From positions 39,096 to 103,095 of the forward strand of contig NZ_LUUG01000053.1 in NCBI RefSeq assembly GCF_001644035.1: DNA of 64,000 nt, written 5' to 3'. Positions within the stretch are counted from its first letter, which is position 1. Every line of letters starts with the position of its first letter. This stretch comes from Methylomonas methanica (lineage in GTDB: Bacteria; Pseudomonadota; Gammaproteobacteria; Methylococcales; Methylomonadaceae). This document shows, in pieces, positions 25,965 to 36,800 of this stretch. Both the position numbers and the translations under genes were made by a program. A model generated the notes under the pieces. The model was not told the origin of the DNA, ran no database searches, and saw only the letters and a list, made by a program, of their open reading frames with translations.

Positions 25965-26894
25965 TTATGTCAGTATTTTGTCCAGGATCATCATGATGAT
26001 GAAACCGGCCATCAAGGAAAACGTCGCGACGCGCGAGCGGCCCTTGGAGTGAGTTTCCGGGATGATTTCTTCGCTGATGACGAACAACATCGCCCCGGCG
26101 GCAAAACCCATCGCAATCGGCAATATCGACGAAAATACCGTGACCATGGTAATGCCTAACAGGCCGCCGACCGGTTCCACCAATCCCGTCAACGTGGCGA
26201 TGGCAACGGCTTTCCATTTGTTATAACCCAAGCCAACCAAGGGCAAGGCCACCGCCAGACCTTCCGGTAAGTTTTGCAAGGCAATCGCAATCGACAATAC
26301 CAAGCCGTTCTTCATGTCCCCGGAGCCAAAGCTGACGCCCACCGACATGCCTTCCGGGAAGTTGTGGATGGTGATTGCGATAATGAATAAAGAGATTTTT
26401 TGCAGCGAATCCAAGGAATGATCGCTGACCGAATCAAAATGTAGATGCGGCAAATGACTGTCGGCAAAATGTAGGAACAGCGCACCGATCAGCATGCCGG
26501 CCGACACGATCCATAAGCCTTTACCGGGCCAGATTTGCTCGCCGTAATCCAGACCTGGCACCAACAAAGAAAACGCGGTGGCCGCCAGCATCACGCCGGC
26601 CGCGGCACCCAGTAAGCCATTGAACAGCCGGTCGGAAATGTTTTTAAAGAACAGGGCCGGCAAGGCGCCGATGCCGGTAGCCAATCCCGCCAGAACGCTG
26701 GCCAGAAAGCCGATCACTACCACTTTGTCGAAAATGACGTATAGGCTGCCGAATACCAAGATTTGCGAGAGCAAAAATAAGCCGATAAACACGCCCCAAC
26801 GCTGCATCAGCGGCAAGGTCATTACATGCAGGTATTGGGGATGGGCTTGCAAGCGAAGATAGTAGTCTTCGAGCGTTTTTTGAATATTCAGCAT
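25965..26894 (-). CDS. ZIP family divalent metal transporter
   Basis: A 309-aa inner-membrane protein with eight predicted helices and the two metal-binding helix motifs HNFPEGMSVGVSFGS and QNLPEGLAVALPL (helices 4 and 5), plus EPVGGLLG. A His/Asp-rich stretch (HFADSHLPHLHFDSVSDH) sits in the cytoplasmic loop between helices 3 and 4, usual for ZIP proteins. Likely Zn2+, Fe2+ or Mn2+ uptake (ZupT/GufA type). Metal specificity is not readable. Shares strand with the UPF0016 exporter. Confidence 0.9.
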   Translation of the reverse strand: MLNIQKTLEDYYLRLQAHPQYLHVMTLPLMQRWGVFIGLFLLSQILVFGSLYVIFDKVVVIGFLASVLAGLATGIGALPALFFKNISDRLFNGLLGAAAGVMLAATAFSLLVPGLDYGEQIWPGKGLWIVSAGMLIGALFLHFADSHLPHLHFDSVSDHSLDSLQKISLFIIAITIHNFPEGMSVGVSFGSGDMKNGLVLSIAIALQNLPEGLAVALPLVGLGYNKWKAVAIATLTGLVEPVGGLLGITMVTVFSSILPIAMGFAAGAMLFVISEEIIPETHSKGRSRVATFSLMAGFIIMMILDKILT

Positions 26895-26930
26895 ATTTTT
26901 ACCTTTATTGTTCTTGTGGCTAAAGCTGGG

Positions 26931-26936
26931 ATTATA
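26931..26936 (-). promoter_or_regulatory. -10 box of the ZIP transporter promoter
   Basis: Perfect TATAAT on the minus strand, 37 bases upstream of the ATG at 26894. No convincing -35 is seen at the right spacing, which is common for activated promoters. The rest of 26937-27171 shows no gene. Confidence 0.4.
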
Positions 26937-27171
26937 CTGAATTCATCCGAATTACCGATTTTTACCCACAATGTTTGCGGGGAGTTTCTCTGTCAACGTT
27001 AGTGCACACTCAGTCTTGGGATGGAAAACGCGCTGCCGTTCATATCCGGCGCATTGACCAGATAAAAGGGCGCAGGTTGTGTCCTAGGCCGGTTTCGATT
27101 TACAGTGCCGGTTTTGGCGGCCATGATGTGGCTTGAACCGGTGTTTCGGTGTTTTTCAGGAGTTCGACAGA

Positions 27172-27726
27172 ATGAAGGTTTTGCAAGGTTTTACAGCAGT
27201 TAGCGTTCTCGCGGTCATCAATGCGTGCGCACCCGTTCAACAGCAGGTTTCGGATCAGACTTTCGCCTTGGGCGGGCCGCAAACCGGCTATGGAGCGGGT
27301 GCTGCGGGTTCTATCGCCGGTGCGGTGGGGCAGGCTAACCAGTTAGGGTTAATCGATATATTGGTCGGGCAATTGGGAATCAGTCCGCAGCAGGCGCTGG
27401 GCGGTGTAGGTTCAATTTTTTCCGTAGCGCAGCAGCGCATGAATCCTGGCGACTTCTCGCAATTGAGCAATGCCGTGCCGGGGATGGACCGTTATTTGTC
27501 CTCGGTGCCGCAACAGGTTTCCGCATCAGGCTCGCAATCTTTGCTGGGCGCTGCGGGTGGATTAATGGGCGGGCAATTCGGCAGTCTGGCGAATTTAGCC
27601 GGATCGTTTCAATCCTTGGGGATGAATCCGTCCATGGTCAGCCAGTTTGTGCCGGTGGTTTTGCAGTATGTGCAAAACCAAAGCGGTGCCGGCGCCATGA
27701 GTTTGCTTCAGCACGCTTTATATTGA
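27172..27726 (+). CDS. DUF2780 family putative lipoprotein
   Basis: A 184-aa protein, Gly/Gln/Ser-rich. The N-terminus MKVLQGFTAVSVLAVINAC looks like a lipoprotein signal (Cys19), followed by a low-complexity linker and the DUF2780 region: GLIDILVGQLGISPQQALGG, RMNPGDFSQLSNAVPGMD, and alternating glycine-rich helices to the C-terminus. Function unknown. ATG 27172 follows CAGGAG at about ten bases; the frame is open further upstream without family sequence. Confidence 0.75.
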   Translation: MKVLQGFTAVSVLAVINACAPVQQQVSDQTFALGGPQTGYGAGAAGSIAGAVGQANQLGLIDILVGQLGISPQQALGGVGSIFSVAQQRMNPGDFSQLSNAVPGMDRYLSSVPQQVSASGSQSLLGAAGGLMGGQFGSLANLAGSFQSLGMNPSMVSQFVPVVLQYVQNQSGAGAMSLLQHALY

Positions 27727-27773
27727 TTCGCTTGGACTTCAATCTAATTTTTACAACGACAGACTAAAAAATC

Positions 27774-28163
27774 ATGGAAATATTATTGATCGGCGCAGTG
27801 CTGATGATCTTCGCCATTTTGCTTTCCGCATGGCTGATGACTTTTGCCAAATGGTTTCCGATAAAAGGTATAGACGGCGAATTTTTGAAAGACTACAAAA
27901 CCCTGATCAGGGCCCACGTGGACTTCGCCTTGATGGCGCTATTTTGCCTGGGCTTTTACGGCACCAAAGTGCCGCTGCCGGTGACGGCTTGTTGGTTGGT
28001 CGTGATCGGCGGTCTGACCAATCCCGGCGTGTTTGTGGTCGCGGCATTCGATCCGGATTTTTGGTCCAAGCCGATCTGGCGGGTTTACTCGGCTTTGAGT
28101 TTTGTGGTGACCACGCTGGGCTTTGGCTGGATCGGCATTACCTTGCTGCAATATGCTTGGTAA
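27774..28163 (+). CDS. hypothetical membrane protein, 129 aa
   Basis: Not recognised. Four hydrophobic segments (about 3-25, 50-62, 70-90, 103-127). A conserved-looking cytoplasmic or periplasmic piece KWFPIKGIDGEFLKDYKTLIR separates helices 1 and 2. It begins 47 bases after the DUF2780 gene and ends 78 bases before nadA, so it could be co-transcribed with either. No catalytic motif seen. Confidence 0.75.
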   Translation: MEILLIGAVLMIFAILLSAWLMTFAKWFPIKGIDGEFLKDYKTLIRAHVDFALMALFCLGFYGTKVPLPVTACWLVVIGGLTNPGVFVVAAFDPDFWSKPIWRVYSALSFVVTTLGFGWIGITLLQYAW

Positions 28164-28241
28164 ATCGGCTGGCGATGGAACCGACTGTTAAAAAACCTGC
28201 CCAACGCTTTACAATTCTTTGTTTTATTTTCAGGTTAAAAA

Positions 28242-29336
28242 ATGACTGCTGCCTTACCCATACATGATTACGCCTTGCTTGATGACGCGGAATGCGATGC
28301 CCGCATCGTTGCTGCCAAAGCCAAACTCGGCAAACGTTGTATCGTGCTTGGTCATCATTACCAACGCGATGAGGTGTTCAAACACGCCGATATTTATGGC
28401 GATTCTTTAAAGTTATCTCGGGAAGCAGCACAATCCGAAGCCGAATACATCGTGTTTTGCGGCGTGCATTTCATGGCGGAAGTGGCGGACATTTTGTCGC
28501 GGCCCGAGCAGATAGCCATATTGCCCGATTTGGCGGCCGGTTGTTCGATGGCCGACATGGCCAATAAAGTCAAAGTCCAACAATGCTGGGATGAACTGGC
28601 ACAAATCATCGACGTGGAAAACGCCGTGACGCCGGTGACTTACATTAACTCCGCCGCAGATTTAAAAGCCTTTTGCGGCCAACACGACGGCATCGTTTGT
28701 ACTTCGTCCAATGCCGAAAAAATCCTGAACTGGAGTTTTGCCAAACGCGAGAAAGTATTGTTTTTCCCGGACCAGCATTTAGGGCGCAATACCGGCTATC
28801 GGATGGGGATACCGTTAGAGCAAATGGTAACCTGGGATTTCAACAAACCGCAGGGTGGCTTGAGCGAACAGCAAATTCGGGATGCCAAGATCATCCTCTG
28901 GAAAGGCTATTGTTCCGTGCATCAAGCCTTTCAACCGGAGCAGATCGATGCCTTCAAGGAAAAACATCCGGAAACCATCGTTATATCCCACCCGGAAGCC
29001 TGCTTTGAAGTGTGCGAAAAATCCGACTATATCGGTTCCACCGAGATGATTTTAAAAATCGTCCGCGAAGCCGAAGCCAATACCCGCTGGCTGGTGGCGA
29101 CTGAATTGAATCTGGTAAACCGCCTGAATCAAGAGTGCAAAGCCCAAGGCAAAAGCGTGCACTTTATGGCGCCGACCTTGAGCATGTGCTCGACGATGTT
29201 CCGCACCGATCCACAGCATTTATGCTGGGTGCTGGAAAACCTGGCGGCGGGCCATGTGGTCAACCAAGTCTCCGTGCCGGCCGAGCAAGCAGCCTTGGCG
29301 AAAAAGACTTTGGATAATATGTTGTTGGCGTCTTAG
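28242..29336 (+). CDS. nadA: quinolinate synthase A
   Basis: [4Fe-4S] enzyme condensing iminoaspartate with dihydroxyacetone phosphate to quinolinate in NAD synthesis. 364 aa. The three cluster Cys lie in FCGVHFMAE, GYCSVHQAF and LSMCSTMFR. The substrate motif LGHHYQRDEV is at the N-terminus, and SHPEACFEVCEKSDYIGST matches the family. AGG before ATG 28242. NadB and NadC are not in this window. Confidence 0.97.
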   Translation: MTAALPIHDYALLDDAECDARIVAAKAKLGKRCIVLGHHYQRDEVFKHADIYGDSLKLSREAAQSEAEYIVFCGVHFMAEVADILSRPEQIAILPDLAAGCSMADMANKVKVQQCWDELAQIIDVENAVTPVTYINSAADLKAFCGQHDGIVCTSSNAEKILNWSFAKREKVLFFPDQHLGRNTGYRMGIPLEQMVTWDFNKPQGGLSEQQIRDAKIILWKGYCSVHQAFQPEQIDAFKEKHPETIVISHPEACFEVCEKSDYIGSTEMILKIVREAEANTRWLVATELNLVNRLNQECKAQGKSVHFMAPTLSMCSTMFRTDPQHLCWVLENLAAGHVVNQVSVPAEQAALAKKTLDNMLLAS

Positions 29337-29415
29337 TCTCGAAGACCCAAGATTTTGTCTTAAGGCTAAATTTGTTGAACACGGCTATCGCTGCCATCGC
29401 CTGTCGCATCGAATT

Positions 29416-30267
29416 TTGAAACCGTTTCCCCGCCTGCTTTTGCTTGCGACCGCATTTTTCGGCGTGTCGGTCCATGCCGCTCAATTTTTGGAGGCGCCAC
29501 GGGTTCAGGCGGCGCTGGAGCAGGGGCTTGCGGCAGAGAGGGGCAAAGGCGTTGGCCGCAATCCGTGGCTGGCGATCCGTCTCTACTGTGATGCCGCAAC
29601 CATGGGTAGTCCGGAAGGCTTCATGCGGATTGGCCGGGTATTGGCGATCTCGCCGGGCCTTCCGCGCAAGCCTGAGTTAGCCAATGCTTACCTGGCAATG
29701 GCTGCCAGTTTGGGCAGCGAGGATGCTCTGCGGTATTACGATGCCCGTCATGGTAATGCAGAACTTCAGGGAGATTGTGACGCACTGACCGGAACCGGCT
29801 ATACCGAATCGGGTGAGGCGGCTTTCAATATGGCCGCCTATCTGAGCAAGCAGCCAATCGAGCAGCAGCGGATAGCGCGGCTAATCCACAAGTTGGCGCC
29901 GAAATACCAGGTTGATGCCAGCTTCGTGCTGGCCATCGCGTTGGCCGAGTCAAACCTGAATCCGGTCGCCGTCTCGCCAAAAAATGCGCAGGGGGTGATG
30001 CAGTTGATCCCCGCTACGCAGGAACGCTTTGGGGTGCGGCAACCCTTCGATCCGGAGCGGAACATTATGGGGGCAATGGCCTACATCCGCTGGCTGGAAC
30101 GGCGGTTTGCCGGCGACTGGCGACTAGTGGCCGCAGCCTATAATGCCGGTGAAGGCGCGGTTGATCGTCACGCCGGTATCCCGCCTTATGCCGAAACTCA
30201 GCAATACGTCCGCCGCGTCATGCGTTTTGCCGGCATGGCGGCAAAGGAAACGATGCGTTTCAACTAG
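29416..30267 (+). CDS. lytic transglycosylase (SLT) with Sel1-like repeat, TTG start
   Basis: Periplasmic murein lyase, about 283 aa. The TTG at 29416 opens a good signal peptide (LKPFPRLLLLATAFFGVSVHA); no ATG exists in frame between this point and the nadA region, so the start is inferred without a clear ribosome site. Residues about 45-110 resemble Sel1/TPR-like repeats (NPWLAIRLYCDAATMGSPEG). The SLT domain follows: ALAESNLNPVAVSPKNAQG with the catalytic Glu, GVMQLIPATQERFGV, and VAAAYNAGEGAVDRH. It lies 79 bases behind nadA. Confidence 0.82.
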   Translation: MKPFPRLLLLATAFFGVSVHAAQFLEAPRVQAALEQGLAAERGKGVGRNPWLAIRLYCDAATMGSPEGFMRIGRVLAISPGLPRKPELANAYLAMAASLGSEDALRYYDARHGNAELQGDCDALTGTGYTESGEAAFNMAAYLSKQPIEQQRIARLIHKLAPKYQVDASFVLAIALAESNLNPVAVSPKNAQGVMQLIPATQERFGVRQPFDPERNIMGAMAYIRWLERRFAGDWRLVAAAYNAGEGAVDRHAGIPPYAETQQYVRRVMRFAGMAAKETMRFN

Positions 30268-30369
30268 GGCTTACCGTTTCTGCGGGGTAAACCGGTCAAG
30301 CGTCGCGGGTGGGGGCTATGTTTAGGGCGTTATCAAGGCATATAAACCTGATTCAAGTAAGATACGCAA

Positions 30370-31782
30370 TCAGCGCAAATACAGCGACTCAAAACGCGCT
30401 ATCACCTTATTGCCTGTAAGCAGCAGTAAATGTTCACCTTCGATACGGTAATGGGTAGTGGCATTGAGTGCCTCAAGTACTTTGGTTTCTAGTTCCATTG
30501 CAGGCGACGAGCAGGCCATCATGGTGCGGGCCATCTGCGAAAAGCGCAATTCCTGGCTTGAGTGTTTAAATGAGCCGGTAAATTGATTGCAGCCACTGAA
30601 TCCGCTCACCCGCGAACCTTCGTTGGCCATGATCATATGAATTTGGTTTGTCGCTGACGGCGATATGGGTATCTGTTGGTCGCCAATATTCAGCAGTTTC
30701 CAATAGGTGTTTTTTAGTTCGGCAATTGCCAACCCAGCGTTGGAGGCTGCTGGTTTACAGGCTTTTTCGGGTTGCGACGCGTTGAATTTTTCGATCACCA
30801 TCTGCTCGATGACCGGCCCTTCCATGCCCGGACGTTGCTCAAGTCGTCCTTTAAACGTCACCCACAGCGGCGAACCGGGCGCAACAGCCGATTTGCTGTA
30901 GTTGCGCTCTGCGGTCAGATAGTCGCCCGTCATCACAACCGGCCAGCTTAGGCCGCTGGCGCATTCTGTGAACGTCGCAGCATCAGCCATGTATTGGAAC
31001 TCACCGTACCATTGCACCGAATCGTTTAGCGGATCGACTTGAATGTTGCGGCGAAGATCGAGATCGGCGGGCGATTTTATGGGCTGGCCTGCGGTATCAA
31101 GCTGACGCAATGTGTCGTTATCAAGGATGGCAAACAGTGAGGTTTCAGTGCCATTGTTCAGGCGCAATAAATTATCTGTAATTTTCCAGCCGCCGGCTTC
31201 GGCAAACAAGCCGTTGGGTTTCTCTTGGTAAACCCGGCGCAAACGGTACAGGCCATCACCACGCAAAGTCAGGGTTTGCATAATGCCAGGGCAATCGGCA
31301 CACGGCAGCGCTCCTGCAAAGCTGGCTGGTAGACTAAGGGGTGTCGGTAAGGCGTTTGCTGTAACGGCATCAAGCAGTAGGTCGACCCGATTGAGCCGGT
31401 CGTCGGTCAACACCGGATAAAGGCGCGTGGTGGTAAAACGCAGGGCGCCACCGACAGTAATGCTCGCCCTCAGGTTATAACGGTGGTTGGCATGGATAGC
31501 CGTCTTGGGAACTGGCAGCGTAAACGCTATGGGAACCTGGCGGTCGCCAAACCGCTCGCTAAATTCGGCCAACACCGGGCTTGGTGCGTCGGCTAGTGTC
31601 ACGTCTTCAAGCTGCACCGACAACACCGCATCCGGCGGCATGGCGATGCGTTGGCGATACGCAGCCGTGCCACTGACAGTCATAAACTCTTCAAGAGCTT
31701 TGTCAGTCCTTGCGCATCCGAAATTAAAAACCGTGACCAACCATGCCGTGCATATGAATATTTTGTGAAAAAGCGAGTTCAT
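30370..31782 (-). CDS. YbaY / NlpE-like / META three-domain envelope lipoprotein
   Basis: About 470 aa. A hydrophobic N-terminus ends at Cys near residue 23 (FNFGC, a non-ideal lipobox). Then a YbaY-like domain (about 30-135: VSVQLEDVTLADAP-type strands), an NlpE N-terminal-like domain with its CxxC (GALPCADCPGIMQTLTL, about 155-240), a DUF-like middle section (GEFQYMADAATFTECASGLSWPV), and a META/HslJ domain (about 370-470: NTYWKLLNIG, FSGCNQFTGSF, MARTMMACSSP). META and NlpE proteins are linked to envelope and copper or heat stress. ATG 31782 is preferred over GTG 31818. Confidence 0.85.
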   Translation of the reverse strand: MNSLFHKIFICTAWLVTVFNFGCARTDKALEEFMTVSGTAAYRQRIAMPPDAVLSVQLEDVTLADAPSPVLAEFSERFGDRQVPIAFTLPVPKTAIHANHRYNLRASITVGGALRFTTTRLYPVLTDDRLNRVDLLLDAVTANALPTPLSLPASFAGALPCADCPGIMQTLTLRGDGLYRLRRVYQEKPNGLFAEAGGWKITDNLLRLNNGTETSLFAILDNDTLRQLDTAGQPIKSPADLDLRRNIQVDPLNDSVQWYGEFQYMADAATFTECASGLSWPVVMTGDYLTAERNYSKSAVAPGSPLWVTFKGRLEQRPGMEGPVIEQMVIEKFNASQPEKACKPAASNAGLAIAELKNTYWKLLNIGDQQIPISPSATNQIHMIMANEGSRVSGFSGCNQFTGSFKHSSQELRFSQMARTMMACSSPAMELETKVLEALNATTHYRIEGEHLLLLTGNKVIARFESLYLR

Positions 31783-32083
31783 TGGTCTGCTCTGTAATGG
31801 GTTGTCGAAATTATGCACAGAAAGCCCTAACGCCGGCTATAAGAGTGGGTGCTGTGACTGGATTGGTAACAGACGCCCGGTAGACCCTGGTGAACGTCAG
31901 CGAGGTCGCCTAAGCTGATGCAGTAAGGTAAGCTGACGGCTTAAATTCATGGCGATCAAGGCACTATGGCGGCCAATTCAGCAAAAGTTTAGACCATAAC
32001 AAACCTTGATGGGCTGATCCGGTCAAGCTCAACTAAGGCCGGATCTTTCTCGGCTACCGGTCCAATCGGCATAAAGCACACTA
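31783..32083. other. intergenic region between the META lipoprotein and tamA
   Basis: About 300 bases carrying both divergent leaders. No gene, RNA or repeat recognised, and no clear promoter boxes. Confidence 0.4.
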
Positions 32084-33826
32084 ATGCAGTATTTAATGTT
32101 TTTGCTTAGGTTAACCTTGAGAACAATGCTGGCGCTGCCGTTCTTAGGCTTATGTGCCCCGGCGGGGTTTGCCACGGTTCTTATTACCGGGCTTGAAGGC
32201 AAAACCGCATCCAACACCCGGCTGATGCTGTCTTTGGAAAAAGAAAAATGTGACACGCCCGAGTGGAAAATACGCAGCCTTTACGCCAAAGCAGAGCAGG
32301 AAATTGACCAAGCACTGCGCGCGCTGGGTTATTACCATGCCAGCGTTAAAAAGTCGCTGGTCTTTAAAAACGACTGCTGGACTGCCGATTTTGATATTGC
32401 CGCAGGTCCGCAAGTGTTTGTCGACCAAGTCAGCGTCACCATTAATGGGTCAGCAAAAACCAACCTAGAGTTTCAAAAGTTACGGGACAACTTGTTAAAA
32501 ATTGCCGGTAGTCCACTGGATCACAGCCAATACGAAAAGATGAAAACCCGTATTGAAGCATTAGCCATGGAAACCGGCTATTTGCGGGGCAGCTTTACCG
32601 AAAAAAAATTGTTGATAGACAAGCAGCGCAATAAAGCCCAAATCAAGTTGGTGTTTGATAGCGGGCCGCGCAAGGTGTTTGATGAAATCGTTGTGCATCA
32701 GGATGCCTTAAATCCTGCGTTCGTCGCCAAATATATCTCGATCAACAGCGGCGATTTTTATAACGGCACCCAGTTGGCCAAGACTCATGCCAATCTTTTA
32801 AAAAGCGGTTATTTCGCCACAGTTGATATTGTTCCCGATACCTTGAGCGCTGAGCAAGGTGTGCCCGTCACGATTAAACTGCAAGCCAAAAAACAGCATC
32901 ATTACAGTTTTGGTGTTGGTTTTGATACCGATATCGGCCCGCTGCTAAGCGCGGCTTACACTAACCGCCGCCTGAATCAACAGGGACATTATTTAAGCTC
33001 GGAACTCAATCTATCGCCGGTATTGTCGACGGCTGACGTGACCTACAACGTCCCGTTGGCTAACCCACTCAACGATGCGTTCAGCTTGGGGGGTGGCTTC
33101 AAACGCGAAAAAACCGACACCTTCGACACGGTCTCGTCAATCTTGTCAGCCCGTTTAAAACAGACCTTAGCCAACAATTGGAAGCAGACGCTGTATACCG
33201 ATCTTGACTACGAAGACTTTACCATCGGCCCAACTCGCACCAAGACACTGTTACTGGTACCGGGCGGCAACTGGCTTAAATCGGTCTCCAATAACCCTTT
33301 ACGGCCCAGTAAAGGCTACCGGGCAAACATTGCGCTCAGCGGCAGCTATGAAAATCCTTTATCCGATGTCAGTTTTCTGCAAACCGACCTGTCTCTGGTC
33401 TGGATGCAGCCGTTTTTTTGGGATAGTAAATTCATACTGCACACAGAAATGGCTGCCACGCTGGTAGATCAGTTTGACAAATTACCGCCGTCTTACCGAT
33501 TTTACGCCGGCGGCATTAACAGTATCCGGGGCTATGGCTACAAAGAACTGGGCCCGAAAGACCACTTGGGTAATGTCATAGGCGGCAAGTTTTTGAGCGT
33601 AGTAAGCATCGAATACGAAAAAACGGTTTTCGATGATTGGGGCATTGCGGCCTTTGTAGACAGCGGTAACGCCTTTAATCCGGATAGCATGTTATTTAAA
33701 ACCGGCGCGGGCTTGGGAGTGCGCTGGTATTCGCCTTTGGGACCGGTTCGCGTCGACTTCGCGGTGCCGTTGAATGAATCCGACTCGTCGTTTCAAATCC
33801 ATTTTGCCGCAGGCGCGCGCATATGA
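32084..33826 (+). CDS. tamA: translocation and assembly module outer-membrane protein TamA
   Basis: Omp85-family barrel protein working with TamB in outer-membrane protein or phospholipid delivery. 580 aa: signal peptide, three POTRA domains (about 30-270) and a 16-strand barrel. The Omp85 loop-6 motif appears as SIRGYGYKELGP, and the C-terminal strand has SSFQIHFAAGARI. Length and the following overlapping tamB gene fit TamA rather than BamA (about 800 aa). Confidence 0.92.
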   Translation: MQYLMFLLRLTLRTMLALPFLGLCAPAGFATVLITGLEGKTASNTRLMLSLEKEKCDTPEWKIRSLYAKAEQEIDQALRALGYYHASVKKSLVFKNDCWTADFDIAAGPQVFVDQVSVTINGSAKTNLEFQKLRDNLLKIAGSPLDHSQYEKMKTRIEALAMETGYLRGSFTEKKLLIDKQRNKAQIKLVFDSGPRKVFDEIVVHQDALNPAFVAKYISINSGDFYNGTQLAKTHANLLKSGYFATVDIVPDTLSAEQGVPVTIKLQAKKQHHYSFGVGFDTDIGPLLSAAYTNRRLNQQGHYLSSELNLSPVLSTADVTYNVPLANPLNDAFSLGGGFKREKTDTFDTVSSILSARLKQTLANNWKQTLYTDLDYEDFTIGPTRTKTLLLVPGGNWLKSVSNNPLRPSKGYRANIALSGSYENPLSDVSFLQTDLSLVWMQPFFWDSKFILHTEMAATLVDQFDKLPPSYRFYAGGINSIRGYGYKELGPKDHLGNVIGGKFLSVVSIEYEKTVFDDWGIAAFVDSGNAFNPDSMLFKTGAGLGVRWYSPLGPVRVDFAVPLNESDSSFQIHFAAGARI

Positions 33827-36800
33827 ATAAACGCAGAGCGCTATTGATACTGCTGTTGCTTATCCCGGCTGGCATATTGGGTTTAATCAGTAATCAAGCC
33901 GCCAGCCAATGGCTATTGAAGCAGATTTTGTCGGTTTCCTCCGTTCAGGTTGCCGATGCAAACATTGAAGGCCGCTTGCTCGACCACTTTTCGTTAACGG
34001 ATGTGCAGTACAAAAGCGCCACTGAAACTATCAGCATCGATAAGCTGGCGGTTAGCTGGCGACCCGAACAGTTACTTAGGGGAAGCTTACACCTGGTTGA
34101 CATAACAATCGACGGTTTGCATGTAAGCCTTACCGATACCCCAACCACCCAAAAAACCGACACGTTGGAGCTAACTCTACCGCTGCAAATCACGATAGAA
34201 AACGCCTCACTAAATCGTGTGACCTATCAATCAGGCGCTTTTGTCCAAAGTCTTGAAAAACTACGGTTCGCCATCGACACAGACGGCGATCATCTCAAAA
34301 TCGGCTCGCTGACCATAGACGACCCGGTCGTCAACGCCATCGCGCAAGGGCAAATAGCCTTAAACAAGGATTTTGATTTTAATGCTACAGTCGCCTGGCA
34401 ACTCAATTCCGAACAAAATGGTGAATTGCGAGGCGCCACGGCACTTAGCGGTAATCTGAAGGCCTTGTCATTCAGTCATCAAGTGTCTTCGCCTTTTCAA
34501 TTGAATTTACAAGGCAAGCTGGATGATTTGGAAAATGCGCCGCACATTGCGGCGCATGCCGACTGGCATAATCTGGTCTGGCCTATCAATGGCAGCACCG
34601 CGCAGATAAAAAGCAACCAAGGCAGCGTCGAGGTTAGCGGTCTGTTTAGCGATTATCACATCAGCTTGAATGGGCAGTTATCCCAGCAATATCTGTCGGA
34701 CGCGACTCTTAGCTTTACTGGCAAGGGTAGCCAAACGGCCATGACTATCGAAAAACTGGCGTTGGCATCAACCACCGGATCGTTTTTACTCAGCGGTAAT
34801 GTGGATTGGCATGACGACCCGAGTTTTGCCATAGCCGCCACCGCACACGACTTTAACCCTGCCATTTTGCTGCCTGAAATGTCCGGCAATCTCACGTTTA
34901 ACAGCCAGATCAAAGGCAAGCTTGGCGACAGCTTGCAGTTGGACGTCGAACTTGCCAATTTGACGGGCCAATTGCGCGGTACCCCGGTTACGGCACATGG
35001 CAAACTGTTTGTAGATAACGATCAATTTCAGGTGGATAACCTGGAAGTCCGTTCTGGGGTGAATAGCCTCTCTGCCAACGGCAACATCGGTCAATCCCAA
35101 TCCACACTTAAACTGCAAATCGATTCGCCCGCGCTACAGACCCTACACCCGGCGCTTGCGGGCAGCGTGAAAGGCGCAGCGGTCATACAAGGAACCCGGC
35201 AAAATCCAAACATAAACTTGCAGCTACAGGCTAAACGCCTGCGTTTTGCCGAGCACCGTGCCGAGCAGCTAGCGATCGACCTTGATTATGCTCCCGATGC
35301 TGCCAAAACCTCAAAACTACTGTTCTCGGCTAAGGCTGTGAAAACGGCCGACCTGCAAATAGACAGTGCGCAATTGGAGGGCAGGGGTTCGCTTGCCCAG
35401 CACTATTTCAAAATGGATGTAAATTCCCGTAACAGCAATATCTCAGCTGCCTTGACGGGCAGCTTTCTTGCCGGAAATTGGCAAGCGAATCTCGCAAAAC
35501 TGGAATTATTCAGCCAAGAGAACGGGCTGTGGCAACTCAAACGCCCGCCCACCATTACCGTGACGAGTCTGCCGCAAGGCCTAGATACCGTATGGTCTGA
35601 AATCTGCCTGGCGCAAAACAATGCGGCGTTGTGTACGCAAGGACGTTATCAAGCTAGCGGCGACTTTAACGCTACACTGTTGGCATCGGCGCTACCTACT
35701 CAACTGCTAAAGCCGTTTTTGCCGGCCAACGTTGCGCTCACTGCTACGCTAAACGCTGACACAGAACTAAGTCAACAACAGGGCTTGCTGAACGGGCGCT
35801 TTCAGGTGGGTATTTCCCCGGCAAAATTGTCTTTAGACGACAAGACCCTGGCGCTGGGCGCATCGTCTGTATCGGGCGCTATCAAGGCGAATATGCTGAC
35901 CACAACATTCGATTTGGCGCTAGCCCAGCAAGATTATCTCCGCGGCCAGTTGCAATGGCAGATGGGGAAAAGTCAGGCCATCAGCGGCCAACTAAGCGCA
36001 TCGATGCGTGAACTGGCCGTGGTAGAAACCTTTGTGCCGCAGCTATCAGCCACCCAGGGCTTGCTGACGACAGATCTAAGTATCAAAGGCACAATCCAAA
36101 ACCCCATCGTCATGGGGCAGCTAAACCTCAGCCAAGGTTCGGTAAACCTGCTTGAACAAGGCCTTGGACTGCGCAATATGACGCTGACTGCGGTGGCGTC
36201 CGGCGATCAGCGCAATAGTATTGAAATGACTGGAACATTACTACCCGAGCTTTTGAATACCACAAACCTCAGTCAATCCATAGAATTTAACGGCTTGATA
36301 AACATGCATGCGGATTTGCAGCAGCACAAAGGCGTAATGGCCGGACGCTATCGTATCGACAGTCCGCCGCTGTTGATTTCTTTGCAAAACCGCGAGGCGA
36401 CCACCAAAATCCCCGTGGCGGCATCGTCACTAGCGGGTAGCATTGACGGTGACGCTATTTCAGCGGATATCGACCTAAAACTGGCTGGCCAAGATTATCT
36501 GCGCAGTCAATTAAACCTGGATAGCAAAAAACAAACGCTATTAGGCACGGTAACCGCATCAGTGGAGACCTTATCATTACTCAATCCATTGGTTCCCCAA
36601 CTATCAAACATCAAGGGGTATCTAACTGCCGATCTGGCTGTGCAAGGTACGCTGACAAATCCGCTCGCCAAAGGTGAAATACAGTTTATCGGCGATTCTA
36701 TTGAGGTGAATGATCTGGGTATCACCCTGCGTGAGATCAAACTCAAGGCGCTGGCTTTAGCCGATATTGACCAGCGTATGCAAATTAGCGGCTCGGCAAA

